A stretch of 64,000 nucleotides of DNA from Scleromitrula shiraiana (GCA_028455995.1 JABELC010000007.1:620001-684000), one strand, 5' to 3'; counted from the first letter of the stretch, positions 25,373-38,330 are shown. The notes: a model not told the origin generated them from the sequence alone. Made by a program: numbers and translations.

Positions 25373-27477
25373 TCAAAGTAATTGCAACTCCTCCGAAAAA
25401 TATCCCTGCTCCTGCACCATGGCCCTCATAAAATCTGCCTCGTTCACATCTCCCCACCACCCCCTCTCAATAATCTCCTTCTTTCTCTGAAATATCTCCC
25501 CCGCAACCCCCTTCACCTGTCCAAACGCCCTCCCCGCACTAGGCCAAACCTGCCACAATGTCTTCAACGCCCCCGTATTCAACTTCAACTGCTGTTTGAG
25601 ATCGTCGTCGTTGAGCGTGGAGAAGAGAACGGACCAGCATGAAAGATGGACGACCGATGCGAGCGTTACCACGCAGGTGAAGAAGTGCGTGTGTTTTATT
25701 AGTGGCACGGGGAGCGTGATTAGTTTGGAGATTGATTGTGCGGCGGTGACGGTTTTTTGTGCATGTAGGTTGAAGGTTGAGCCCGGGATGATGGGTTTGT
25801 GCGGCGCACAGGATGTGATGGGGGTTGTGATATTGCTGTCTAGTTCGGAGAGTTCGCGGTGGAGGACGATGGTTGCGCTGGAGTGGGTTAGTTTAGTTGA
25901 CATGATTTGATTGTGGATTAATAACTGGAATGGAAGTGAGGAATTTAAATGTAACTTACGCTTCGGTGATCATGTTTCCTTGGAAAAGCATCTCATCGAG
26001 TTTCCCATCACTGCTGATCATTTGTTTCTTGTTGTCAGGGAGGTGTAGGCGCCAGTTAACGAGATATGCATCCATACGGTGCACAGTTTCGCTATCTGGA
26101 TGGGGGTTTATTACTCGACCGGTGATCATACGACCTAGATTACGAATCGCGGAAATGCGGTACGTGAAGGAAGAATAACTAAAGTCACGGTGTTCGAAAT
26201 CTTCGTCGTCAAAATCGGAAAGGTAGTGAGGTTGTGGAATATTCTGTGGAGTTAATTAGTTGGGTGGGTTTTCAAAAATAGAAGAGGGGGGGTGGGGGGG
26301 TTAGACTTACTCCGCCTATGTACTCATACTCCTCGCATGGGAGACCAACTTCTGCTGGGATGTCTTTCATGGGGAAGAAACTTTTTTGATGAACACCAGC
26401 AATCATTCCATCAACAACGTACATCTCCCACCAAGTTCGGCGCCAGCTCTCTTCCAAGCTCGACCAACCATTCCCATGTATAGACGCGAAATCTCGTTCA
26501 TTCATCCCTAACTCCATCGCCAAATCCTGGGTATCGCAAAGTACCTGCAAAGCTTTTTCCTGATAGGTAAATCCATCAAGTCCAATGCAAAGAATAAGCA
26601 TCGCTTGGACCTTGAATCCATCCTTGGGGCAATCCGGCCGATAGATGGATCTTTCGGCTTCAAGACACAGTGCGTGGGTCGGTGCTTGGTCTATGTAGAA
26701 CGACCCCACATAGCGCATAGCAGCCTCTAAATGCTCGAGAGGTTTTTCCTTCAACAATCTGAGAAGATTATCTCTTGGTAGCACAAAAGGATGCGCGGGC
26801 CAAAAACGAAAGAAAAATGCTTCCATACATTTTTGGCGAAAATCCAACCCGACAAGTTGTTGTGGTTGTTTGTTAACCTCCAAGACCGTCAATCCCCGAT
26901 TACTACTGCTACCATAAGACGGATGATCTGCCGGTCCGAACGGTAATGTCTGTAATCGATTATCGGGGGGAGTAGCCAATCCACTGGGAATGTTGACCGA
27001 ATTACCGGCGGTGGTGGTGAGAGTTGATGATGATGCTGCCCCTGGTCGAACTAGTGGGCACGCTGTTCTGGGGTTTGTTGCGGAGGTCGTCGACACGGTA
27101 GTTTTGCCCTGAGCTCCATTTCCATTTCTTCGAGGTCCTTTGAACCCTCGTCGACTTCGAACATAGATGCATTCATAATCATTTGTGGAGCATCTTGAAC
27201 ATGGATTGAGCCCATCGCATTTGAGATGCTTGGAGCGACACGCAACGCAGGCCGATGGAACTGTTATTCGATCCTTTTGATGATCTGGAGCTGATATTTG
27301 CCTCTCGCCTTGTTTGTCAGGCAAATGATCGGAGCTGGGGGATAGAGACGACGCATTACTTGTTGAAGGCGTTTGAATAGTATAGATTGGAGATATCGAA
27401 TCCATAGTTCTAGTGGTCGGATGTTGATGATGTGGATGTGGGATGTATTGCTCGCCGACCAAAATATTATGAGGCAC
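25373..27477 (-). CDS. Zn2Cys6 binuclear-cluster transcription factor
   Basis: Predicted nuclear regulator of about 651 residues (627 if the second ATG at 27405, MDSISPIYT, is used). Exons: 26311-27477, 25960-26243 and 25373-25877, with introns of 67 and 82 nt. The DNA-binding cluster is complete: C-x2-C-x6-C-x5-C-x2-C-x6-C in CVACRSKHLKCDG and what follows, then a basic linker (RSRRGFKGPRRN). A central region with LCLEAERSIYRPD, KVQAMLILCIGLDG and SLEESWRRTWWEMYVVDG matches the fungal-specific transcription-factor middle domain. Targets are unknown. It is divergent to the HeLo-pseudokinase gene, sharing about 1.1 kb of upstream DNA, so co-regulation or direct control is possible but unproven. 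The GTCACGGTG in exon 2 (26184-26192) is one copy of a motif recurring in the window. Confidence 0.88.
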
Positions 27478-28600
27478 AGAAATAGAAAGAAGTCCTCAAC
27501 ACATACCCATGCATAGAATATCGAATGAGTGTTCAGCTCTTCACCCTTGTACAACAAAATCGGAGTGAATTTTGCTGACCACCGTAGTATTGTAGTACGT
27601 AACGAGGTCCCCGATGAGCCCGATCTTATGAAATTGATAACAAGTGCTGACAATGAAGCTTGTAGCCCCAAAACCTTATATAAGAGATGGGGAAAGATCC
27701 ACAAGAAGTCTGGGAAAAGTTGGAGACTTTGAGAAATAAACGATAAAGTAGAAATCAAGGAAGGACAAGACGCCTCAATATATTACTTGGACACAATATT
27801 ACTAGGACGATATAATGTATTTTATTGATCAAATACGGAGCGGTTGATCCGTTCATCAATTTTCTATCCCACCTACAGTTCTTTTATGCGTAACTTATGC
27901 GTTACTCATGCGTTACTTCTGATAATGCTCGTGAGCTATGAAGTTATCACGAACCCAAATATTTTATTGGTCGGAACATCCTAGTACAATATTCACGTGA
28001 CATTGATATCCGTAATTCGCGAAGGTGATGTGGAGGATCACTGGGGTTATAATTAGTTCGGATTTCCCCTCTCTCCCCGATACGAGAGAAAAATTGTCTC
28101 TTTTCTTATATGCATCATTATATCTCCTGCAATATGCATATAAAACTCAGATGAGTGAAAATTCGAGAGGCGGGAACTTTCGGTCTCTAATGGCGGTGAA
28201 AGCATGTATTTTTCAGAGCATGGGCTCCGATTGAAATCGCATCATTGGATTCGGTAATGGTTTGGCTACACAAAGCGCAATACGCGCACTGCCACATCTT
28301 TTGATCCCCTGTCCGAAAGAAGGAAGTTCAATTCATTTGGTTGAGGCGGCTCGCTGAAAATCTCCTTCCGATTTATCTGAACAACGGTTTGACCATATCC
28401 GATTGCGTCGGTTTATTTATTCTGAATCTCCCGAAGCCTAGTCGATAGGGATATACGCCCGTATTGATGCCGACCTTCGCATTCGGCTTATACAGTGACC
28501 TTGGAGTGTCGACGTAACCTCTTGTTTCTTGGCGTTCAAAATTAACTGAGACATTCGAAAACCTTCTACTACCTGTCACTGTCTTCCACACCTTGACAAT
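27478..28600. promoter_or_regulatory. Shared upstream region of Zn2Cys6 and HeLo-pseudokinase genes
   Basis: These 1.1 kb separate two divergent start codons and must contain both promoters. Three near-copies of TTATGCGTTAC occur at 27884-27916 (one variant reads GCGTAAC, one starts TCATGCG). Short ORFs on both strands (up to 69 codons) look like noise. Confidence 0.5.
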
Positions 28601-30697
28601 ATGGATCCCTTGAGCGCACTGGGGATTGCGCTGAGTGTTGCCTCATTAGCAGGCCAAGTTTTCACCGGATGCATTCAAGGTACACTCTGGTCCCCATGAG
28701 GAACGTATTTTCAAAATGTTGATATTTCAAAATGTTGATATACTTATCCAGGTATTCAATTCATCATCACCGCGATGAATGTTCCCGAGGAGTCAAAATA
28801 TTACAATTTGAGACTTCGAATGGAACAGCAAAGGCTGTTCGCATGGAGTGAGACATCAGGTTTACTAGATCTTGATGACCAAAAAATCCGCGAGTCTAAT
28901 ACATTTGTTATCCATCGAACTACCATCTTAGATCTTCTTGTACAAATTCAGTGTTTATTCAAAGAATTTGAAAGGGCTCAAATCAAGAATAAACATCTAA
29001 GGATTGCCCCAGAATCAGCTGCAGTTGAAGATGAAAATGAGGACCCAGCTAAAGACTCCTCGAGTGCTCATGTCCCCTTACCAGAATCAAGACGAAGATT
29101 CATTATTAAGGCCATGAGATCTCTCAAGGCGAATACTACAGATCAACTTGCTGAAGGACGAAGACGTCTTTGGTGGGCGACATTCGATAAGGCGGCTTTT
29201 GAGGTTCTTCTTCAACGATTTTCTACATTAAATGATAATATGACAAATATTTTGGATGCTCGATTGCAAACAGAAATTCATCGCACCACACAAGATACTA
29301 ATCGAGGAGTATTACAACTTCACAAAGATCTATCATCGCTACACCGCTTAGTAATGGCTTTGAATATTAAAATGGAATCCCGTACCTATTATACTCCAAC
29401 GATTCCACACGAGTATGCAGAAGATAACAATTCTGGTTTAAAACTACTGGAACAACTCGCTAAATTTAAAGCCTTCAACGAAGCGATTAATCCATCGACT
29501 GAGGACTCTACCCCTTGGGATGAAGCGACCGGTGAGGCTCTTTCCCTAGGGAGACCTAACGATGAGAAGGTGGGTCTCGAGATTGATAAATCCAATATAA
29601 AATTCATATCTCCTCTAATGGCAGACCATGCTATTCGTTGCGAAGCGACCTATATGCATGATGGGATTGAAGAGAATGTTTGGATTGAATGGAAAGAATA
29701 CGATCATACTCTTGGAACCACTTTTCCACCAGCTCTGATCGTAGATCGGGTCCAAAAGCTAGCAGCACTACTTCATCATGAACCCAAACCAGAAGCTTTT
29801 CGAGTCCCTCAATGCTTAGGGTATTTTAACAATCTCGCACCATCTCCCTCTTCTCCACTTTCACTCGATTCAGAATCGGAGGAAGACCCCCCTGAAACTT
29901 GTATCGGACTTGTTTTCCGTAAACCGCCTGGAACTATCACTTCACCCGTTTCTCTTTTTCAACTATTTAGCACATACCAAAAGCCAAGAATCACGGATCG
30001 GATTAAACTTGCTCATTCCCTTTCTAATTGTTTACTGTATCTACATTCAGTCAATTGGCTTCACAAGGGATTTCGATCACATAATATAGTATTCTTTCCA
30101 TCTACAACCGATGCAAGGAAACACAATCAAATAAGTTGGGAACAAGTATATCTGAGTGGGTTTGACTTTGCACGGCCAGCGAGAAAAGACGAAATGACGG
30201 AAATACCTGGGGATGGTGAGGAGTATAATATGTATCGACATCCAGGTACTCAGGGAGTAGGGTGGGGACCTAGAGAGAGTTAGTACTTTTCCGACTTTCT
30301 GAGAGAGGGAGCAATACTAACAGTATTCATAGGTTATAGGAAAAGTTTTGATATATACAGTTTTGGCGTGGTTCTAGTTGAACTTTGTTTTTGGAAATCA
30401 ATATCTGATATTATGTTCGAAATTGGACGGAATATCAACCTAACGAATTCGTCTTCGAGGAGAAAGATTGCCGCAAAAGATGTACGAGAAGTTCTTATGA
30501 GTAAAGACATGCTGTCAAGAATAGGAGGAGAGATGGGAGAGGTAGTCGAGGAAGTTGTGAAAAGGTGTATAGCGGGTGGCAAAGAATTAGGTGTAGGCGA
30601 AGGGGAGGATGAGATGGGCGATGAACGTGTCGCTTCGAGATTAGGCATGAGATTTTTTGAGACGGTTGTTAAGAGATTAGGTGATGTCAAAGTTTGA
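28601..30697 (+). CDS. HeLo-domain protein with C-terminal pseudokinase domain
   Basis: Predicted 656-residue protein. Exons: 28601-28679, 28752-30278 and 30333-30697; introns of 72 and 54 nt, each needed to keep the frame. The N-terminus (MDPLSALGIALSVASLAGQV, then FIITAMN and LRLRMEQQRLFAWSETSGL) matches the HeLo domain of HET-S and related fungal cell-death proteins: a helical bundle whose N-terminal helix can insert in membranes. A helical linker follows, then a kinase-like domain from about residue 330 to the end. Lys in WIEWKEY (about 339) may be the ATP-site lysine. The catalytic-loop HRD is replaced by HKG (about 464-466, HKGFRSHNIVF) and DFG appears as FDF (about 498). A helix motif SFDIYSFGVVLVEL closes the fold. 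The missing catalytic aspartate predicts a pseudokinase. The layout parallels animal MLKL; a shared mechanism is inference. Function in this fungus is unknown. Confidence 0.8.
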
Positions 30698-32691
30698 AAA
30701 AGTCAGAATGAAATAATAATAAGGTGTGATGTATCTTTTCGTATCGATACAAACGAAACTTAATTGAAACATTATGCCGAATTATCCAAATATGGAATGA
30801 AACAATTATCTTGGAAACGGCACGGCACGGCACAATCTGTAAACTACTTGCATATGTATTCAAGAACCCATGTCAATACCCTCATTGCGATATATCTCCA
30901 ACTTTCAGAGACATAACCAATCCTAAAATGTAGTGACTGACAGGGCTTACGGTATGCACACGCCACATTTCAATTTATATCCCGTTCGTCTATAGTTGCC
31001 GTTCCACTATTTAATGTCGTCAGCAATAACGCTTCCTCAAACCAGTGGCGATATTGTACTTATTACATATGAATATCGATATTGAAAACGGCATGAATGA
31101 ATGCACGTATAACCGTTAGGTAATGAACGATATTCACGCATATATGTACGCCACTATATCATATTATATCAATCACATCATGAAGAAAGAAAATTGTCTA
31201 GATATCTGATTGTCCAGAATGTTCACATCACGGCATATATAATGGATGTAACCAGCCTCATAGCCACCACATTACACACGACAGTAAATAGAGTCAAGGG
31301 ATATAGCCTTATCTCTTATCACATATAGGATGTAGATCCAACACCATAACAGTAACACCACATCCTCAATACCAGTACCATACTACCATCAGTCTGCAAG
31401 TAAGCAAAGTGAGACCTCTCGTTTCGACTGCATCAACACCATGCATGTCATTCCTCCACCGTGACCCAACCAATCTCACAACTCAAACCGGTACAAAGCA
31501 ATACAACTCGCATCTCCAAATATCACAACATAAACATCCATGAAAATAAACATAAACAGGCATAAAATAACCTTTGCATCAAAAGTGCTCGAGCCTTAAC
31601 CAAACAAATACACGTACAACATAACGCAAGTACGCACGGTGACATGAATTTTCTTCCGAGTGACAATGTGATACGAAGGATTGATTGGATGTTGACTCTA
31701 GGTTGCATGAACCGCGTTTAAGTACGAACTTGGGAGAGAAAATAGTATAAGACAGGCGATATAAAAAACTGTATTGTGAGAGTCTAGAGCAGAAGTCGTA
31801 TGATTTTTAGACAAGGGATGAATTTTCCCGCAGACTGCCGATGGTAGTACCGGGTTTGGGGGTCATAGGGTTATAGGGTTACGACTGTGATACGAATGAT
31901 TGATATATCGACGAAGAGTAGATACTCATATATGTGTATCAATTGACTAACACTTTGTGATTTGAGGACGCGGGAGGAGCTGGATGATTTTTTTTTCGCC
32001 TGACTTGAAGCCTCGCATAATTAGAATAATTCATCGATAAAATGACTCGCAATATTGTTTACTAAATGGGTATGTGATACAACGCAAGCAGATAAGGAGG
32101 TAAATAGCCTTGTGATGAATATCAAAATACTACCAAACTCCCATCGTATCTACTAGCTCCTCCCCTAATCGCAACATCTCGTATAATTAATTAGTATAGC
32201 GTATCCAAGTTATAGAGTATTTGTATTTAATAAATACTAGATAAATATTTTATATTAAATAAATTATAATTTTTGAATTCAAGTTTGATAAATTTAAATT
32301 TTAATAACTTGAATTTTATTAGTATTATATCATTATAATTATTTAATTAAGATGACTAGGATATAAGTTGAATATTATTAAAACTTGAAGTTGAAATAAA
32401 AAATTCAAAAAATATAATTATAAGCTTCAAACAATCAGAATTTAATGCTTGTTTTAATGATTAAAAATATTTTAGCGTTTGAGCTTTGTAATATACACTA
32501 TAATTGTCGAGTCGACCGAATTAGCGAACGGGGTAGTACAGATCTTCTTCTCAGCACTCAATATATTTGTATGCGGCCAGCCGTCTCGCATGCATAAAAA
32601 TAAACTCAAGTGACGCCAGCCTCCCATGTCATTCCAAAAATCAAACCATCACACATTCAAGCCTCGTCCTCGACACCCTGTTTCTCAACTC
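30698..32691. other. Intergenic between convergent genes, with AT-rich tract
   Basis: No gene is supported. A CACCGTGAC motif lies at 31457-31465 and a related GCACGGTGAC near 31634. An AT-rich tract covers about 32205-32480 and resembles the one near 15.6 kb in composition. A 61-codon minus ORF at 31523-31708 is not convincing. Confidence 0.5.
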
Positions 32692-35094
32692 CTACTTCCT
32701 GAAATGCAGAGCCATCAATCCTAATACTCTGTATCCAACGATAATCGCCAGCAAAATACCAACCCACAAGCCCGTTTTTCCTGTTTCGTACCCACTATTC
32801 ATTTATTAGTGTCAATTAGGCGAGGCAATCAAGAGACTATGGTATCTCCCTGCGATCTTGGAATAGATAATGTAGAACTTACTAATGATTCAAAACCCCT
32901 TTTCCACTGATCTTACATTCAGGCGCCAACTCCGTAACATACATGCATTGACAACTACTACCACAAGTATAATTCCTTCCCGAGAATTCATTGACCATCA
33001 TACCCTGAAACACATATGTCTGTTCCGAGTGAAAAACTTGTTAGCAATGGTCCTTTTGATGTAGTGACAACCTTATAGCTTCAAATATCTATCCTAGATG
33101 AAAAAGTCCATACCTGATAATCAATATAATGAAAAGCATATTTCCAAAAAGCATTTAAAATATTCTGGGGTACCAAGAATCCACCAACACTCATCCATAA
33201 TCCATTTGCAAATGCGGTTAGTGCAAGCGAGATGACGAATGTCGGAAAGAGAGAACTGATAAAAACGACAAGAGATTCAGCAGCAAGTAGGTCGAGGAAT
33301 AACCACATAATCCAAGTGAAGAAAGCGGTCGTAGTGGGACGAAAATTGTTCAAAAAATATGTTGTTAGCGAGAAGAGAACGGTAATAAGAACTACATCAC
33401 AATTAGTACGATGGATTGAAGAATACTCTAGGGGATGAAAAATACATAGATATGGAAGTCCAATGATAAAGTTTGAGAGCATGAATGCTGTAGCGCCGTA
33501 TAAACCATTAGCTCGCTCTTTGATAAATGTAGAGCGATCTTCGAGAAAGGAGGGGATGTATGCTACAGCCATGAAGGACATGAATGCTGAGCCGAAGAAC
33601 TAGAATTCATTTTGTCAACGATGTGTTCTCTTACCGATATGTTGTTGGTATGAGCTTACAATTGCGTTGATAAATGGTTGGATATCAACTTGATCAGTCT
33701 TCAGACGTAGCCAAACTGTAGCCATCATCAATGCAAGTCCTACATACATAGCAATTCGAATACCGTATGCGACAACATCTCGATAGCTCTTGATGAAAGA
33801 TCGATGAACCAAGGTCATTAAAATATTGAGGAATCCTCCATGCGATGACGTTGATAGTGGTAAGGAGGTAGTATTTTCAAGTGCATGTCCAACACTATCA
33901 ATCATTTGTTGACAAGCAAGCGATCCACGCCAGCAATGCTGAATGAAATCAAGTCTCTGTTGAGCCTGGGCTTGATTACTAGCGAAATCAATATTCATGA
34001 GATCGAGAAGATATTCTGCAGCGTTCATGTGAACTGGAATTGGGAGTCCTATAGAGTCAAAATGCCGATTCACTTCTGAGACTTTTCCGAAATAGTGAGA
34101 TTTCCCTCCTGAAAGAAGAAGTAGTTTATCGAACAATTGGAACGTGGAGGTAGACGGCTGATGTATACTTGCAATGACGATTAACTAAAATGTGAATGTT
34201 AGTATTACCCAAAATACTAAGGCAAGGAAAAGCATACATTGTTTCGTCTAGCGAACTTTTTCACAAACGACATAACCTCCCAACTTGCGGCCGAGTCTAG
34301 CCCTGAAGTTGGCTCATCTAGAAATAAGATCTTTGGCCCCGTGATGAGTTGACTTGCAACACTGACCCTTCTCTTCTGACCACCACTGATACCTTTTCGA
34401 ATCGGCGTACCAATAATTGTGTGTGCTTGATTTCTCAACCCAAAAGATTCCAATAATCCATTTATCCGTGCTAAGCGCTCCATTTTCTCCAAAGAACTAC
34501 AAGTGGGATGTCAGCGTATCATGTTAGCGGAAGGATAATATCCGTACCTCTTATGCGCGAGGCGTGCGGCAAAATTCATCGTTTCCTGCACGGTTAAAGA
34601 ACCGATGAGTGCATCTTCTTGTTCAACATAAGAACTCATTTGCCTAAATTCGCTATTGCTTGGATTTGTGCCATTGATTAACGTTGATCCTGTTACGGTT
34701 GCTTGGGATGCTGCATTTCTGCGTGAAAGAACATTTAACAGCGTAGTTTTTCCACAACCACTAGGGCCCATCAGTGCGCATATCTCTCCTGCAATTTCAA
34801 TATTGATCAGCTGTTACTCCCGGCCACTCAAATTCAACAACATTACTCACCAGCCTCAACTATACCACTAACACCATGTAAGATCGCTCTTGGTTGTTCA
34901 GTCTCATTGTCGTCCACAGTAACTGTGACTTCTCGCCAGAGCAAATTCTGAACTATGGAATTCCTTAAATGTGTCTCGTTGGCGGCAGAATACTCAACAT
35001 CTGTATTGAAAGATGTATGGAGTTTGAGTTCGTATTGCATCTCAACTTTGCCTGAGTCTTGTGAATGAGCGCTGGATACCGTTGTGTCTGTCAT
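32692..35094 (-). CDS. ABCG-family (White-type) half ABC transporter
   Basis: Predicted 646-residue half-transporter with one nucleotide-binding domain followed by one transmembrane domain. Exons: 34851-35094, 34548-34788, 34238-34496, 33660-34184, 33446-33599, 33114-33391, 32883-33019 and 32692-32794; introns 51-94 nt, all phase-consistent. Walker A is GPSGCGKTT, the signature ISGGQKRRVS, Walker B ILFLDEPTSGLD, and the H-loop IASIHQPS. The membrane domain has about six hydrophobic helices; the last extracellular loop is cysteine-rich (YTCGSSCQC). Family members pump sterols, lipids, pigments or toxic compounds; the substrate cannot be read from sequence. As a half-transporter it should dimerise. 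Intron 5 (33392-33445, 54 nt) is a multiple of three without a stop, so its retention would add 18 residues before a membrane helix. Order and motifs are intact. Confidence 0.92.
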
Positions 35095-36738
35095 CCTGAT
35101 ATTATTTTGCCGGAGCTCAGTTCTTTATCTTCCACAAGATATCTTTACACCAGGAGGATACTAGTTAATCTTAGATTTAAAAGAATTCGGTCGATGAAAA
35201 TTTGTTGGAGGTTTGTCCCGAGCCTTGTGAGTTCGAATATCTCGAGGATCTTTGACCGTCGAAAGTGGAGAATTGAAAGCACGAACTGAAGTTGAAGTAG
35301 GAGAATCGAAATGTGAAGTAAGAGGGTTTGTAGTAATTGGAGACGTTTTTGATTGATAACGCAGTTGACTCAAGGAAATATTTGAAACTTTATTGTCATA
35401 CTTTGAAGTTCAATTATGAGGTTGTAAATCGAACCATACTTCATCTGTAGCCTCACCATATTGAAACCTTGCTTCAACATAGGGAGTACAATCTTTATAT
35501 TCCATGTTTCGCTTTGATGGTAGTAGCCATATAATAATCAATGAACCTTATACGTATGTCATACAAGAAAAGGATAAAGTTCCAGACTTAATTGGTCTTA
35601 CTCAGCTTTGTCTCACCACAGTAAGCAGCTGATGTACAAATAACATCCAAATATCAAAAGATTTATCAAGAGAGCGGACCAAACGTTCGTTTTCACATAA
35701 TCGGTGGATAATTTCAATGCTGATGCTAATGCAATGATGTTATATTATGGGTAAGACTTCTACTAAGAATGAATAAATCGCTGAACGGAGAATATGAAGT
35801 CATTTGCGGGAGCAGCGATATTCCCGCCTGACACTTCATAGAGAAAACAATTGTTAGACGATTAATTAAAATCATTTATTCAATAAAAACAGATTATACT
35901 TCCATTCATTTGGGCAACTATACCCAAGGTATTAAAAAATGGTACTTGCCCCACTAAACAGGCAGTGCGAGGCAGTGGAAGGTCGTTGCCGCGGTGTAAT
36001 GTGGATATAAAGTAGAGTAACGAGCAGAACTCAAACTGAAACTTACATAACACAAATGCAGGTCCCCGAACAACCTCGAGGGAAACAGAACAAAACGGAG
36101 AACCCGTGGGAACGCAATAAGCGCCATGCTTTAGTGGGCCTAACGAACATGCATTGAAGATCCGGCGCCTCATTTCTGGTTACTAGGGCTGAGCGAGGTC
36201 CCCGAAATAAGCGATAAATATTGTACTACTCCCCAAATGGTGCTTAGTACTAAACTGTAAGATAACTTCGCCGACACGGCATATACTAAGCATGTACCTA
36301 AGTGGAAACCAAAGTATCATCACAATAAAACGACAACATATCATACTGTACATACTTTCAAATATTAGATAGAAAATATAGGAGGATCCCTGATTGTAGT
36401 ATAATTCTGAAGAATGCGAATAGAAGGGTCGTTTATCCTATATTGGTTTAACAGGTTACTCACCCTTCGATTCATCTTGGATTCATCTTGAACGCTAGAA
36501 CTCTTTAAGTAATGCGAATGAAAACACCAATGTTTGAATCAGACTATAAATCCATTTTCCTACGGTATACAAAGGCAGTCGGTTTGATACACACTGTGTT
36601 GGTAGTAAAGTAGTCTGGAACGTGTCTTGGTTTAGTGCATGTGTACGTTGAGACGTTGAGGAAGTACATAAGGTCAAATACCAGTTCAATTAGTTCGTTG
36701 GTGTAAGTGTCGGAATCTTTACAGTTGAACACTAAAAC
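35095..36738. other. Intergenic, upstream of the ABCG gene
   Basis: No gene is supported. A 97-codon minus frame (35880-36173) and two overlapping minus frames (36495-36732) have no recognisable motif. The 300 bp above 35094 presumably hold the ABCG promoter. Composition is ordinary with no strong repeats. Confidence 0.45.
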
Positions 36739-38330
36739 TTATATTTCCCAGCTAAAGAGCTGAAGACATCCTTTAGCAAGGTTCTGAAATATACCTTGCA
36801 GGTCGTACTTCTTACTTGATGTTTTCATCCTCTGAAAATTATTTGCTCCATATCCCGCAAATGGATTTTGCTTTTATCCAGCATAGTTAGAGGTAGATGA
36901 AAGAATTGTTGACCTCCAGCCTCTCTTCAACAGCCACGATCTCATCAAGTGTTTCGTAGCTTGCGTCAGTGAACTTCCTATCGTCTGAAGATTTGTTCCA
37001 GGCAATATAGAAGAGAAAAAGTATAAAGTTCCCTTGACTTCGATCGACGCCAATGATATTACCACCTGAAGCTTGCGAATACTCACTGGCGATGTTTAGG
37101 ATCGACTAGAAAAGGAGCGACCCAAACAAAACCTGTGATGCTTCTGAATAGTTCCAAGTGCTTATTCGAAATGTTTACAACTGCTCCATAGACATGCTGT
37201 TCTCGAAGGTTGCAGTAACAAAAAAATACCGATCATTGGTAACAGATTCAGTAGAGAGTTCATCCAACAACGCACCGAGGTTTTTTATGCGGATAGCACT
37301 ACTCATGAAACCTGGAATTGCCAAGGCATCAGTATAGATACTGGCTGCTTCGACAGGACGACGTATTCAATGATATTCACTACCAAGGATGTGTCCGATG
37401 TTTGCTGGTACGATCAGATGTTAAGAAAACTGGCCCTGGGATCGGAGGACACATGGTTTGATGAAGGTTGAGAAGACCTCAACCTGGGCCTTTACTTTGC
37501 TGGTTGGTTGGATAGGCCATGAAACCTCCCCACACCCTCTCGAAGGGAAATGCTTTCATATCATAGTGAGTAACTATACCGAAATTATTACCGCACCTTT
37601 CGGCTCAACAAATAATCCCTAGTTTCAGATTGCGTTGACATCGATAGTATATCACCAGTTCCCGTGACGGCTTCGAAATTGGGCACAGTATCGGCGGTCA
37701 AGCCCATCTGTGGTACAAACCACGAGTAATCACCTGTATTGAAGATTTGAATCATCCATATATATAGAACAACATCGATATTAAGCTTACCTCCAATAAC
37801 CAATCCAGTAATGCCAACATTTGAATCGCGACCAGATACCACCGTACCTTGGATTTCGAGGTAGTCGTATATTGAAACTCACTCCAAACCAGAACCAACG
37901 TATGCCACACCCTTACCTTTATCATTCGTAAGGATTCCATCACTGCCGGGTATATCAACTGTGATGCCATGGTCAATGGATGCGGCTCCAGCAAAAGTAG
38001 TATGAACTCCGCTTTTGACAGAACTGGCATCGACCTCGTGCAGAAACTTAACAGCAAACGCAACATCTGCTGCATTTGTTTTCTCGACTACACAGGCTGG
38101 CCTATCATCGCGCGCTTGACTAGACCAACAACCAAACACACTCTTATTATATGTTGCGGTACCTGAAGGACCCTGGATATCTGCTAGCTTGCCCGACGCT
38201 AATCAGAGTGAGCACACAAATAATTACATAACCTCCAGACCCAATAGAGGAACCTTATCTAACTTACATAAACATTTTCAGCAGCTGTTCTCGCGACAGA
38301 TACTATGCTTGTAATGAACACGATTTGCGA
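36739..38330 (-). pseudogene. Broken FAD-linked oxidase (berberine-bridge-enzyme type)
   Basis: Remnants in correct order of a secreted BBE-like flavoprotein oxidase. A hydrophobic signal-like start lies near 38280-38350. The FAD_binding_4 portion follows (GCWSSQARDDRPACVV, AVKSGVHTTFAG-like text near 37990, GRDSNVGITGLVIGG, GYSWF-like text near 37720), separated by an intron with proper GTAAGC/ACAG signals. At the end is the BBE C-terminal domain (KKYDLQGIFQNL, stop at 36739-36741). The reading is broken by in-frame stops at 37879-37881 (where the family has Trp), 37175-37177 and 36874-36876, and by a frame change near 36887-36893; the middle (37200-37580) is hard to align. The stops look like single transitions. 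Such enzymes oxidise sugars, alkaloids or other metabolites; this copy should be non-functional. Confidence 0.8.

Noticed and set aside
25373..35094. Secondary-metabolite cluster (regulator plus transporter near the oxidase)
   Set aside because: No backbone synthase is present, the nearby oxidase is a pseudogene and the HeLo-pseudokinase gene intervenes. The grouping is better explained by chance.
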